Positions 13,233-23,991 of a DNA stretch of 64,000 nucleotides are shown piece after piece. This DNA comes from Chrysomallon squamiferum (taxonomy: Eukaryota; Mollusca; Gastropoda; Neomphalida; Peltospiridae). Where the stretch lies: the NCBI GenBank assembly GCA_012295275.1, contig CM022676.1, forward strand, positions 13,518,379 to 13,582,378. Reading direction: 5' to 3'. The position numbers and the translations under genes are program-made. A model generated the notes under the pieces. The model saw nothing but the letters and a program-made list of their open reading frames with translations. It did not search any database and was not told the origin of the DNA. Each line of letters starts with the position of its first letter. Within the stretch, counting starts at the first letter, position 1.

Positions 13233-15535
13233 TTACTGTAATAATACATGATCTGAACTTTTTGGAATCCATTTTATTTTAGCATTTATTTTATGTTTTG
13301 AAGTAGTTTCTATTATACATACATTTTTTTGTTTTGGTTTTACAAACATTTATTTTAAGCAGATCACTTCTAGACAAGAATTCCTGGTGTTGATAATGTT
13401 ATTTGGTCTGTAATGAGAGTTTATGATATATATATATATTTTTTTTTTTTGTTTTGCATAATCCCACAGATCTTTCAAAAATAAAATTCCTTTATTTGCC
13501 TATGTGTTATGGTATGTCAATTTTAACATGAGAATTACACCAAATCAGTAGACTTAGTATTTTTGTCCTGTCCCATGCAGCTTCACATTTCTCTAGAAAG
13601 TAAGTAATACATTTTTCGAAGGGGGATTGTTGCATATCAGCGATTTGCTTTTCTGTAGGCTGACTAATATTGATGAAGCTCTTGACTGTAAACAATTATT
13701 CAAAAGAGATGCAGTGTCTTGGTTCATATACATACTTTTAATTCTGAATTTGTTTTCCAGACATATCATCGTTTTTTTTATTCTAAATCAACAGAAAGAA
13801 ATAGGTTTCTAATTTTTAACTGAATGAATCTGTTCGGTTTGGCTGTGAAGAAAGAACATAAACAAATGTCATAAAACTAAACTTTTGAATACAGTAATTT
13901 TTCCTACTGGTGACAGAGATCGTTTGGATGAGTGTTCAAGCAGCTTTTTGATCTCATTCAACTTTGCATTACAGTTTAATTATTGAATTTGATACAGATC
14001 CCTGAAAAGCCGTACCCCAAGTGTTGTAAATTTTGTAGTCCATTTTAATTTGTGTTTTTAACACATTTTTCTATGATCATTTGGGCCTTTGCCTAATTTT
14101 ATATGACAACGAAATTTTGACTTCGTTGCCGTTTATCTGAGACCCGCATATCTTTGTTATTTCTTGCCACGATTCCAAGAATCTTAAAGCAAGTCTAAAA
14201 ATATAGGGTGAAAACGGATCTTCTATTCCTCTGCTAAGTTTGGAGCGTTCAGTGATCTTACTATTTAGGTATAAACACGATTCGAATTTATTATAAAAAT
14301 GTCGATTTTCATCTTATAATGGAGGCCCCAAACTTAAAGAAGCATTTTGTTATTTGTTTTATTTTTATTATGTTTTATTGATTTTTTTTTCTTTTAATTT
14401 TAATTAATTAATTAATTTATTTTATTTATTTATTTATTTATTTTTTAAATAAAATTCCATGCAATTGTATCAACACATTTTTTTCTTCAAAATCTACAAT
14501 TAATAACATCGGATGCTTATTTTGTGTGTCTGTATAATGGATTATAATTCAAACTGTACTCATTCTAGTATCTCTCGTGACTGCTAGTGTCTTGTTTGTT
14601 TATCAAAGACGTGGTATATGGTATGTGTACATTTAAGCGATTAAATCTGCCTCCACCTTTGTTAAAAATCATCAAACAGACTGAAGAAAGGTCGTACATT
14701 TTCAGCACATGGTAATATCTAACATGTAGCGATGAAACATAATAAAAAAATAATAACAATTTTAGAAATATGAAGTTGCGTCTTCGTAGAACGAGTCATT
14801 CACTTCTCACAAAGACGTCGTGCAGTTTATGTAACACACAGTGATAAAACTTCAAGTTAAAATTCAACACGAAACTAGCTGTAACAGGGTCACAGACTGA
14901 ATAAGTTTTCAGTACATGGTTTATATCTGTAATATCTAACGTGTGTGTTTTAATGTATGAATTAAATAGTAACAATAAAACTTACCTAAACAATATCCAA
15001 CAATCGACACAGAAACAAGTAAGTATCCCACTATCGCCATTGTGAATGTTGTGACTAAACTTGTTTCTTCCGGGTACACGAGTTGTACTTGATCTAGGTT
15101 ATGTTTGTGTCTCGTGTTTTCAACTGCGCTCCTGTTGTCATAAATCTGTTTACTTTTGTCTCGGTTAAAGTACGAAAATGTCATTCTTTTCAAGACGCAC
15201 GAAAATAAATAAATAAAATAATCAACCAAAAACAAAAATTATAAAACTAGACAAACAAAATGAATTAATAAATAATAATAATAATAATAATAACAATAAT
15301 AACAATAACCAGCTCTAACTAGGACACAGACTGAATAAACGTCTTATGTTTTAAGTAGATGGTTTTTATCTGTAATATCTAACATGTTTGTTCAATCTAT
15401 CAATAAATAAATAAATAAAAATTACCTGTGATGTAATATCTAACATGTTTTGTATCAATAAATAAATAAATAAAAATTACCTGTGCTGTATCTAACAGTC
15501 ATGAGAGAAACTAGTAAATATCTCAACAGCGCCAT
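110..15535 (-). CDS. Gene A: Ig-superfamily receptor, 5' part (runs off left edge)
   Basis: Likely a secreted or membrane receptor with tandem Ig domains. Supported exons, in transcript order, are alternative signal-peptide exons (15481-15535, 14986-15040, 9573-9627), then Ig exons 3365-3667, 2582-2920, 750-1013 and 110-430. All Ig exon lengths are multiples of three and all junctions are phase 1, so the reading frame is continuous. The exon at 110 ends in a good donor, so more exons lie left of the window and the transmembrane and tail exons are not visible. A large first intron carries a transposon remnant and many microsatellites. The domains show the usual Cys, Trp and Tyr-x-Cys type positions and several N-glycosylation sequons. 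Which first exon is used, or whether several are, is inferred from order and strand. Ligand unknown. Confidence 0.7.
750..1013 (-). CDS. Gene A Ig exon 3
   Basis: Exon of 264 nt, phase 1-1, acceptor TTACAG and donor GTATGT. Ig domain with GTCVCNTT (B strand), VSWI (core Trp) and NYTCQV (F strand). An additional cysteine near the start (GECPD) could pair with the extra cysteine next to the B-strand cysteine. Confidence 0.85.
1014..2581 (-). other. Gene A intron
   Basis: Intron between Ig exons 3 and 2. It holds short TATG runs (about 1565-1592 and 2383-2415) and a TG run (about 2420-2442). I see no coding exon in it. Confidence 0.5.
2582..2920 (-). CDS. Gene A Ig exon 2
   Basis: Exon of 339 nt, phase 1-1, acceptor TTTCCAG and donor GTAATT. 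Ig domain with AVFTCVV, ILWYVD and KVFCAAKN, that is B-strand Cys, core Trp and F-strand Cys. The domain is longer than its neighbours in the C'-E region. The donor is weaker than others in the cluster. Confidence 0.85.
3365..3667 (-). CDS. Gene A Ig exon 1 (V-type)
   Basis: Exon of 303 nt, phase 1-1, acceptor TTTATAG and donor GTAAGT. V-type Ig domain with TFQCSVS and SWKCNY as canonical cysteine positions, plus four further cysteines in the C'-D region (SVCIVLPSC and YSCKC). Extra cysteines here recur in the N-terminal domains of genes B, C and D and look like a family signature. Confidence 0.88.
3775..4160 (-). mobile_element. hAT/BED-finger transposon remnant (GTF2IRD2-like)
   Basis: The minus strand carries three consecutive stretches in three different frames that together resemble the N-terminal part of GTF2IRD2/ZBED-type proteins derived from hAT transposases: a BED-like zinc finger start (CLLCYEAVSVVKELNL), the histidine half and linker (DTRHRANM), then the characteristic FTKATAKNNAAEKGSF and AEEIPRAS segments. 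The frame changes mean at least two indels. The element is cut off on its 3' side by TG/TATG microsatellite near 3775. It lies in the first intron of gene A in the same orientation and is surely inactive. Confidence 0.75.
6638..6830. promoter_or_regulatory. Possible regulatory cluster: three spaced palindrome-plus-AATAAACAA motifs
   Basis: Three imperfect copies of a 6-bp near-palindrome (GGCGCC at 6751, AGCGCT at 6784, AGCTCT at 6813) are each followed directly by AATAAACAA or TAATAAACAAA. The first copy sits in TTGGCGCCAA, which resembles an E2F site. The A/T part resembles forkhead sites. An octamer-like ATTTGCAT lies upstream near 6639. This is motif resemblance only, in a gene A intron. 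Confidence 0.25.
9440..9562. repeat. AAT/AGT trinucleotide microsatellite
   Basis: Mixed AAT and AGT trinucleotide runs end 11 bases from the splice donor of the 9573-9627 first exon. Confidence 0.9.
9573..9627 (-). CDS. Gene A signal-peptide first exon, copy 1
   Basis: ATG at 9627 followed by 55 coding nt, ending phase 1 at donor GTTAG. It encodes MALLRYLLVSVSIVRYCL plus the first base of Gly, a compact hydrophobic signal peptide. The start lies in ACAATGG, a good animal initiation context. It matches the length and phase of the copies at 15040, 15535, 25245 and 25644, so it can splice to the V-type exon at 3667. The donor (GTTAG) is weaker than the GTAAG of the 15040 copy. Confidence 0.75.
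9628..9720 (-). promoter_or_regulatory. Conserved leader/promoter block of first-exon module
   Basis: Sequence upstream of the ATG (plus-strand GGGTACACGAGTTGTACTT followed by TATCTAGGTTA) recurs upstream of the copies at 15040, 15535 and 25644, and more weakly at 25245. It is therefore probably 5' UTR and core promoter. No clear TATA box is seen. Confidence 0.5.
10387..10443. repeat. CT then AAT microsatellite
   Basis: A short CT run is followed by about 16 AAT units, ending in an ACAAT interruption. Confidence 0.9.
10774..10848. repeat. (TC)n / sense-strand (GA)n tract
   Basis: Uninterrupted TC repeat of about 75 bp, reading GA on the strand of gene A and lying about 1.1 kb upstream of the 9627 start. 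Equivalent tracts precede the other first-exon modules. Confidence 0.95.
12268..12355. repeat. ATT/GTT trinucleotide microsatellite
   Basis: Imperfect ATT followed by GTT units with CTT and CTG interruptions. Confidence 0.85.
13145..13232. repeat. (ACT)n microsatellite
   Basis: Long ACT repeat with occasional AGT and ATCT interruptions. Confidence 0.9.
14986..15040 (-). CDS. Gene A signal-peptide first exon, copy 2
   Basis: ATG at 15040, 55 nt, phase 1, donor GTAAG. It encodes MAIVGYLLVSVSIVGYCL plus Gly, nearly identical to the gene B exon at 25191-25245. The frame upstream of the ATG is open by chance. The ATG is chosen because it matches the start in all five copies and the upstream sequence is the shared leader. 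Confidence 0.78.
15362..15480 (-). repeat. Tandem duplication carrying the end of a signal exon and its donor
   Basis: About 59 bp holding the sequence TGTTAGATA, a CACAG/GTAAT donor and a TTTATT run is repeated immediately downstream of the 15481-15535 exon. This leaves an extra donor-like site (ATCACAG followed by GTAAT) near 15424, although the repeated exon piece has no start codon. Confidence 0.6.
15481..15535 (-). CDS. Gene A signal-peptide first exon, copy 3
   Basis: ATG at 15535, 55 nt, phase 1, donor GTAAT. It encodes MALLRYLLVSLMTVRYST plus Gly. It belongs to the MALLRY/MAPLRY subtype together with 9627 and 25644, and is paired with the MAIVGY-type exon about 0.5 kb downstream. Confidence 0.75.
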
Positions 15536-15625
15536 TGTGAATATTGTGACTAAACTTGTTCCTTGCGGGTACACGAGTTGTACTTTATCTAGGTTAAGTT
15601 ACTGTGTCACGTTTCTATAGCGCTG
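15536..15625 (-). promoter_or_regulatory. Conserved leader/promoter block
   Basis: Shares with 25645-25740 the leader GTACACGAGTTGTACTTTAT, a TCTAGGTTA element and GTCACGTTTCTATAGCGCT. Conservation between copies while the surrounding DNA has diverged suggests transcription start or promoter function. Confidence 0.5.
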
Positions 15626-16496
15626 TCATTCTATTAAAGCGTCTATATTTATTTCACTTTATTTATTACATTTCACACGATGTTTTTTAGTTATTTATCA
15701 GTAATCATATCTTGAAGATTTCGCTGTTTACAGAACATTTGTATTTTAAAAAAGAAAGGAGATATTTTATACAAGTCGCCTAACTCAACAAAGCGTGTAC
15801 GACGCTTACTATATTATTGAGTGTAACAAAACATTTACAGCTGTTTACTTCTTTACGTTTTTATCTCACTCACTTGAGAATCGGTCAGTAACTGTGTATT
15901 TCGCATCTAATTAACATTATTTTCTAACAAAATATTAATCAACATTAAATGTTACAAGTTAATTGTAAATATAAAAACTCATGCATTAAATAAACTGATA
16001 TGAAATAAACAGTGAATACAGATATAAGAGAATTACAAAGCTTATCTTCTTAATTGTAAGTTTTGTTTTATTTCTTTTTATATCAAAAACCCACTTTCCA
16101 AACTAAAGCGGAATCATTTGTCGTTTAGCACACTATGTGAAGTAAAGTGAAATAGTAAATTAGTTGAATGAAATTAAAACAAGATAGCTTACAATGAACT
16201 TTTGTTTTATTACAGTAAATATCAAATTGAAATATCTACCTGTTACACATCTTGTGTGAAAGTATCGGTTCTGTTATAATTTTCAGTAAATAAGTTAGAA
16301 ACAGAAATTACACAAGTTCATGAAACGAGGATGACATTGTATGTTGTCTTGTAGACCAAAGTTCAGCATCATTTCCGTGCAGACAGAGAAACACAACAAA
16401 ATGTTATTTAATATCATTACACTGTCACTTTGTTACAACTTTCTTTGAATGTATCATTGTTATAAATGTATGACTGAATGTATCAATGTTATAAAT

Positions 16497-16498
<2 letters not shown>

Positions 16499-16579
<81 letters not shown>
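16499..16579. repeat. (TC)n / sense-strand (GA)n tract
   Basis: About 40 TC units, roughly 0.96 kb upstream of the 15535 start. It is the counterpart of the tract at 26581-26698. Confidence 0.95.
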
Positions 16580-16582
<3 letters not shown>

Positions 16583-16781
16583 GTAGTTCCAGCGATGTAC
16601 GAATAGTTTCATCCTTGAAATGTTTTGATGTTGAATCAATTATACAGTATTTTCATATACATTTCCTAGGGGAAAAAAAGAGAGAAAAAAAGGATTGAGA
16701 TAAAAAAAAATTAGAATAAATCTTAGAAAAACGAGAAACACTGAGGAAACCATCATTCCTAAAAATAATTTTTAAAATCTA

Positions 16782-16782
<1 letters not shown>

Positions 16783-16826
<44 letters not shown>
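16783..16826. repeat. (ATT)n microsatellite
   Basis: About 15 ATT units. Confidence 0.9.
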
Positions 16827-16827
<1 letters not shown>

Positions 16828-17014
16828 TTCTCATTGAAAAAGAATAAGGAATGAAAACTTTTCACATTTTCTTTACAAACAGACATTTCATTTTACTATA
16901 ATAAGAAGTTATTAGCAATTGACGTCTTATTTGGATAAACTGTATCATCGTAAATAAAAATAAATAATTCTAAATGGGAATCTGGGAAAATGGAGGACAC
17001 ATAAATAATTTTAC

Positions 17015-17113
17015 CTGACAGCCGTCTGTTGGCGGACACCTTCAACTTTTCATACGCAGGTGCATCACGTGATTGTAGACACTCGTACTCAGCAGCAGGT
17101 GTTTGAGAATGTT
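17015..17113 (-). CDS. Gene B cytoplasmic exon 3 with ITAM-like motif
   Basis: Exon of 99 nt, phase 1-1, acceptor TTTATAG and donor GTAAAA. In the frame continuous with the transmembrane exon it encodes HSQTPAAEYECLQS followed by RDAPAYEKLKV and SANRRLS. The two YxxL units are 7 residues apart. One other frame hits TGA inside the exon. It ends in a donor, so at least one more exon is expected, but reading through the donor would also stay open for about 40 codons. Confidence 0.65.
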
Positions 17114-20100
17114 CTATAAATGTATTAGTATTTACATAAACTATTTGTACTCATTTTGAAACACAATTTTTGTTGAATTCAGCTATATTTTCTAGAAAAA
17201 TATTTATTATGGTAAGTTTGAAAAAAAATATTAGGCGTTTATTTTAATTCATTTAATTCAATGCAAATTTTTTAATATAAAGCAAATGTAATGATGTTCT
17301 TTTAGTCTTGTTTGAAATTTAACTTGAAATACAATGTATATTTGTTTCTCATTAGTTATTTTTGAAAACAGGTCCTAACTTTTTTCTCACGTAACATTTA
17401 ATGAACATCTGTGTCTAACCGTCTGGTTTTCAGTTTGAACCGTTTTAAGTGTTAACAAGGCAGCTTCTTCGAATCGACAGTTTTGTAATAAAAGTGAAGT
17501 CAAAAGAACTCATTCGAAACATTGAATATCTTATGTTACCTGAACGAACAGCTGTTTCCTGAACTGAATCCATAGACACATCTTGATATCTGTAAAACAG
17601 GACATGAACAAAATATACTAGTATTGTATCAAGTATATTTGTTCTTAGTAGGATTTTAATAACGAGACAATCACATAATTTATGGAAGCATTTTTATTAG
17701 TGCAACGGTGTACATTTGCTATTATCAGTTAATATATATTTCATCCATATATAATTTAAGAACAGCAGTTGCTTGGAACAGAAGTAGCTATATAATGCAG
17801 ACATATACACTTAAACATATTGATTTACATATCAGAAAACAGCTGCAGGTAAGTTAGTGAAGAGACATCTGAATATCATACATCATGATGAGCAGTAATC
17901 AGAAATATTTCAACACAGTACTCACGTGTGTATTTCATTTTCATTTTACCGTCTGAACCTGTAAAGGTTTATTATAAAATTCTATCGAACAAGCTAAATA
18001 TGTACTGTTAGATTAAAATAATTCAAATTTATTTAAACAAGCAAATGAAGAAACAAACAAATCATAAACAAAAAATGAAATAAATTTATATGTACACATA
18101 CGTGTGTGTGCGTGCGTGTGTGTATATATATAACACTAGCTAAGACAAAAAATAAATATAAATAAATAAATAGATCAATAATAAAAACAAAAAAAGAAAG
18201 GATGATAGTGTTTTAATAAATATTTAGTTAAAAGTAAAAAACAAAACAAAATAAAATATAATAAAATTGAAACATTCAAACGAACAAAACAATAACTAAA
18301 GAATGAGTTTATAATTTAGTTGACCTCGGATTGTGTAACCTCTTCTCCTCAAGATGAGTAGAATGACTGTTTCGGCAACGCAGAGCAGAACTATTCCTAC
18401 TACAAGACCAATTCCAATTCCAGTCCCTAGTGTTGCCAGGGACGAAGATCCTACTACAATAATTATAATAATACATTATAGAACTTAATTCAGTAATCTG
18501 TTTTATTTTATTTATTCTCTTATATTTATTGATAATATTTCAAAGCAAGCAGTAAATCAATAAGTGAAATCAACCAAGTTTTAAAACGTCGAACTAAAGA
18601 TTTAATTTAAAATGTAAATAATTTTGACAATATAAGATTACGAAATTACCTGTATAAAAGTATTGTGAAAATACAATTTTAGTGAAATTAGAAATGCGCA
18701 ATATTAAATTATATATGTTTTACTTACTATACTGTGTTGTTGTGAAAGTGGTACAAACAGTCAAACAGTAACGGCTGTCAGTTTTATTTGCAGAAGAGTA
18801 AATTTTAAAGTGGTAGGAAGAATTTGACTTGAGATGAGAAATGTGTAAAGAAAAAGTCTTGTCGTCTGTCTCATTGTCTGACACTAGTAGACTAATAGAC
18901 TGGTCTTCAGTAGACAAGCGTTGTTCAACAGTGAATCTAGTGAACTTGTTTGTGTCGTACTTCCACTTGATGTCTACTGAAGTTTCTAACACATTTGTGC
19001 AGTAACACCATTCAGGAGCTGATTCAAGAACTGAAACGTGAAAAAAGGATTTATGTTCTGTTTCAATTTCATCCGCAATATATTTAAATATTATAGCGTT
19101 GGGAATAATAGTGAGTGTTTGTGTGTGTGTTTATATACATCTATAGACACACCCGCACCCACATTTTAGTAAAGTCCTAATGTAAAAATTTACACTGGCT
19201 AATTCTGACAGATTTTGAAAAAACAACAAAATAAGTTGAATTTGCTAACAAAGGTGGCATGAAAAAACATGTAAATAACGTTACCTGTAACCATGACACT
19301 GGCAGATCCTGACACTGAAGTGTTAAAAGAAGTTTTTGAAGTTGCTGAACACGTGTACTCTCCTTGGTCTGACTGTTGAAATGAGGAGATTTGAAACAGA
19401 GAACTGTCAGTGAGGTGTTTTGTACGAGTTCGCCATTCAAATACAACACTGTCTGGATTACTGTCAGCTGTACAGCGTAGTATCACAAGTTTTCCCAGTT
19501 CAACTCTGATATGACTCTCTGATAAAATTCTCACTCTGGGTGCATCTACACAGATTGAAATACAAATATATGTAAAAAGAAGAAAAACAACAACATAATG
19601 CATGCAAAAAAGACAAGGAAAAATACAATTAGTCTGAGAGGAAACAGAAAACGGTTCACATAGATTGCATTATTTCGCAGAAAACTACTGAGGAGAACTA
19701 AAATACAGTTAACGTTCATTGCTTATTCCTGTTTATTATTTATAAGGATGACATGAACATGTCAAAAGCAATATTCAAATATCTTCATAAATTATGTCAA
19801 TATTATTTACTTATTTACTTAATGTGAAAGTCATAATGAACAAATAAAACAAACAAACAAACAACAACAACAACAACATTTAAACAACCTACAATATACA
19901 TTCGTATGAAGAGAATTAGATTCAGGTCTGTGTTGTCCACTTCTGTCTGTGAAGAGATTTCCAGCTGTACACTTGTACGAGACTCCATTGTCTTTCTTTG
20001 TGGGTGTCAGTGACAATTTAGATCCTGTGTGTTGAATGTCTGTTCCATTTCTAATCCAGTAAAACTGAGCTGCTGGATTTCCTTTACCGCTGTCAGGTAA

Positions 20101-22068
20101 AGAACAAATCAAAGAGCCTCCTTCGTTTTCTAGCCATGGCGGCTCAGGATCTGATGTAAGTGTTGGTTTGCTTGGAGGATCTGTTTAAAAGACTCTCGTT
20201 TCAATTCAGGTAAGTGGGTACTTTATCTCTTCTTTTCACTTTTTTTCTCACACTTTCTCATATAAAGAAGGAGAGGAACATAATTAAATCTGGTTGTATC
20301 TGTAATTGCTCTGAAATTACTATTATTGTTATTTAATTGGGAGAGGACTGTTGAAAGTAAGACATTCAAATGTGTTTGTTTCACAATATATAAAAAAGTA
20401 TTTATTTTATTTCAATTATTCTCGTTTTAATTGTTGTGTATTAAATATTTTGTACTAGAAATAAGTATTAATATCGATACATACATACATACGTGGGTAC
20501 GTACATATATATATATATATATATATACACATGCATAGAGAGATACAAACATATGTATGTGTTAACATCTATTTTATAAGATTTATTGTTTTAACTTATG
20601 AGTATTTTGAAGGTTATATTCAGGTTCAAATGGAAATATTAAGGTAGAAACATTAGTAAATACAAAACAAATATATTTCAAACTGCGAATACTTATTCAA
20701 TTTCCAGTGGATGTTTTCATCCATATTTCATGAAAAACTGAAACTGACATTTCGTAAACTATTTACATGGTACCAAAAATATCTGGTATATCAAATTTAG
20801 CATCCATAACAAAACCAGTATCTATCTATCTATCTCTCTATCTATCAATCTATCTATCTATCTATTTAAATGGGTAAGTTAATGGTTTGTTTGTTGTTTT
20901 CTTTTACAGATTAAAAATGTCTGACAGTTCTTGAAAATATGAAGAAAAAACTTAAAGATACGAATGATTGTTTTCACACGTAAATATTTCAAATTGTAAT
21001 CGTTGAATTGCATGTATTTGTTTATGTTAATCCACAACAATAACCCACGACTGAACATTCTGAACTTAGCCAGTAATATATATTGATATGTGTATCAATT
21101 ACAAACAATATAAAATTCACTTACAATAAATAGTCAAGCTTCTGCTTTTTCCCCAGTTGTAGACGCCATACTTCCAACTAGAAACACACTCACACACTTT
21201 GTTATTCTGAGTCCTGTTAGCCATGAAAGATATTGTACACGTTCTGGTTTCTTCTCTGTCAGAGCAGTGTACATGATTATAACATGTCCAGTTCAGATTT
21301 GGTTTTGGGTTTCCACCAGTTGTAGAACAGTTCAGTGTGACAGTGTCACCCTCAAACACAGGAAACGTTGTTCCTGAAACAACTGGAGATGAACTTGGTG
21401 GATCTGGAAATGAAAAGAGCAAATCAGTAATTTATTACACTTTACGTTTGAAAAATATATTATAGTTTCGGCATAAACTCGTACGAGCAATATCACGTCT
21501 AATTTCTGTGATTTTTTTCATTCTGCTCTTGACATAACTGTAGACTGTTTTTATGAATGTTGGAAGGCGACTGTTTTGTTGAAAGCAGTAAGAGATTGGG
21601 AATATTTTCATTTGCACCAAAAACACACATATTTATCTGATGCCATAAACAAGACAAATAATTTATTAATTGGTTAATTATTAATATAAAAGTATATTTT
21701 GTAAGAAAATTACCAAGAAAACGTAAAAAAATAATAATTAAATTTATTACTTAATCACAAAAATATTGTTCTTCTCATTGCTGCTTATTTAATGAAGTTA
21801 ATTAATATCTTCTGATTAGATCTCTCTTAAGCATATTTTAATTTATTCGTTTTATTTTTTTTCCACTTATGTATACTTTTCTTTTCTTCATGTAATTATG
21901 ATTAGCATTCCCATCATAAGGTTTCTTATTCACGTTGTTCCATTTTTTTTTCTTATACTTAATATTACGTATGTTTATTCCTAGTCTATAATTTATAACT
22001 TTTGATATAACGTAATTTACACTATCAAACAAGATTCAAGAATATTTAACTGTGACAAAAACAAAACA

Positions 22069-22142
<74 letters not shown>

Positions 22143-23960
22143 ATAATAATAATAATAATAATAAATGTGACAAAAGCACTGTTATGTATTACTAAAATTA
22201 TTGAGTCTAATCTTGTAACAATTAACTAAGCTTTGCATTTAAATTTAAAACAAGAAGAGATTAAAATCAATACTCCATTAAGTTCAGTCAATTAGAGGTA
22301 AATACTATTAAACATTCATGTTTTGCAATGAAACTTGAATAACTCAAAGTAAATTGTCAGTCCGAAGTTGTTTCTTTCAGACTGTTTTGTTTCGGTGTTG
22401 TTACTGTAATTTAATACTAGTGAAAACGAGACTCAAAATTAAATAGATATTTACAAAAAATATAGCTCACAATAAGCTGTCAGTGTCAACTGGTTACTTT
22501 TAGTCTCTTTTGTTTTAGACTGATACTGATTTAAATGCTATCTATTAAATTTTAACGATGTCAATAATATCAAAGAAAAATCTGAGTAACTCACAGAAGA
22601 CAGTCAGTGTTACAGTGTTACTTTCAGACTGTTTTGTTTCAGAGTTTGTCACTGTACACGTGTAAACATTTCCTGCTTCATTCCTGCTGATGTTTGACAG
22701 TCTCAGTTGAGAGTTTGATGTGAGTTCATCATTTCCCAGCTTCCACGAGTAGGAACAGCTTGGCTTACACACAGCAACACAGTCAGCACTGAGACTGTGT
22801 CCTTCTACCACTTCAACAGGTGATGTTAAACTGAGTGTAACAGAGTCTGGACCATCTAAGTAATAAAATTAGAATAATATTTAATAAACATTATCTACAG
22901 TCTACGTATGGAAATGTAATTTTATTTGATGTTACACGGACACAAATTAATATCATTTTATTTAGTTTAATGTTTAAAATGATTAAAATTCCAATACTTG
23001 TTTAGTTAATATGATAATTACTTACAGTAAACAGGTAAAGTAAAATTGTTGCTCTTGTTTAAAGCTGTATTCAGTTGACACCACCAAAGTGCTTCATCAT
23101 CAGCTGAAGTTCTGTTTATGGTCAGTGTGTAGTTCTTTACACTTGATGATCCAACGTCTATCCCTTCTCCACACACTGGAGTGTAGCCAGTAGCACGATT
23201 GAATAAAGAACAACTATCAACAGTCTGATAGAGAGAACCTAGCAGCTGTTTATGACCTCCAGGTTTTAGTTTATAAAATAGTATCAGATCACTAAGACCA
23301 GCAGCCTGTGACACAGAACAAGTAAATGTAAATTTCTCATTCAACACTGCATAAGACAAAGAACCAGATATCTTCAATGATACACCTGTACGGAAAAAAA
23401 TTAAATAATAAATGAATACATTATTCAAAAAAAAAAATGGAGATTTGAAAAAATTAAATAGTTTTTTAAATTATTTTTTATATTATTATTATTATTATTA
23501 TATTCTGTCTTACCTAAAATGATTCAAACCGCATGTTAATTATTTCAGATATTCAGTGTCTAACATTTTTCCAATGTATTCGGCCGTCAACCTGACATAA
23601 TACGATATATTTTGCACGTATACTACCATACAGTCCTCTAGAAGTTTGAATTATTTAGTGATTCACAGTAAAAATCTATGAAACTATTCACGATTTTAAT
23701 TATCATTCATTACACACTGTACTAACTGGTCACTACAGTGATAACTGTCAACTGAAACCAGATATTATAAAGATATATAATGTTCTGAATAAAGAACAGT
23801 GTAAGAGTACGTATATCAATTTGATTTTAATGTGTTATGTGCTATTGTACAGTCAGTAATTATAAAATTGGTTATCTAATAATTTCACTTGGTATACTGT
23901 TACGTACATTACTTTAGTTTGAACAAGGAAATTTATTTTAATAGATAGATAGAAAAGAAA

Positions 23961-23991
<31 letters not shown>

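Larger units (their letters stand above)
9721..14770. other. Non-coding stretch between first-exon modules of gene A
   Basis: Contains microsatellites (10382-10443, 10774-10848, 12268-12355, 13145-13232). A stretch at about 12120-12230 also matches about 24690-24790 upstream of the gene B body, so it belongs to duplicated flanking sequence. No coding exon recognised. Confidence 0.4.
14770..16579 (-). repeat. Segmental duplication, copy 1 (two first exons plus upstream DNA)
   Basis: Collinear with 24990-26698. Shared blocks include the sequence downstream of the first exons, both exons, the leader block, a CAGCTGTTTAC block, the GCGGAATCAT/GTCGTTTAG block, the AGGATGACAT block and the terminal TC tract. 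Similarity is patchy and interrupted by different microsatellites, so the duplication is not recent. Confidence 0.8.

Noticed and set aside
16300-16370. Conserved stretch in both duplication copies that can be read as TRQHTMSSS or IRQHMMSSS, possible terminal tail exon of gene B
   Set aside because: No AG acceptor in either copy at the needed position; more likely non-coding promoter sequence.
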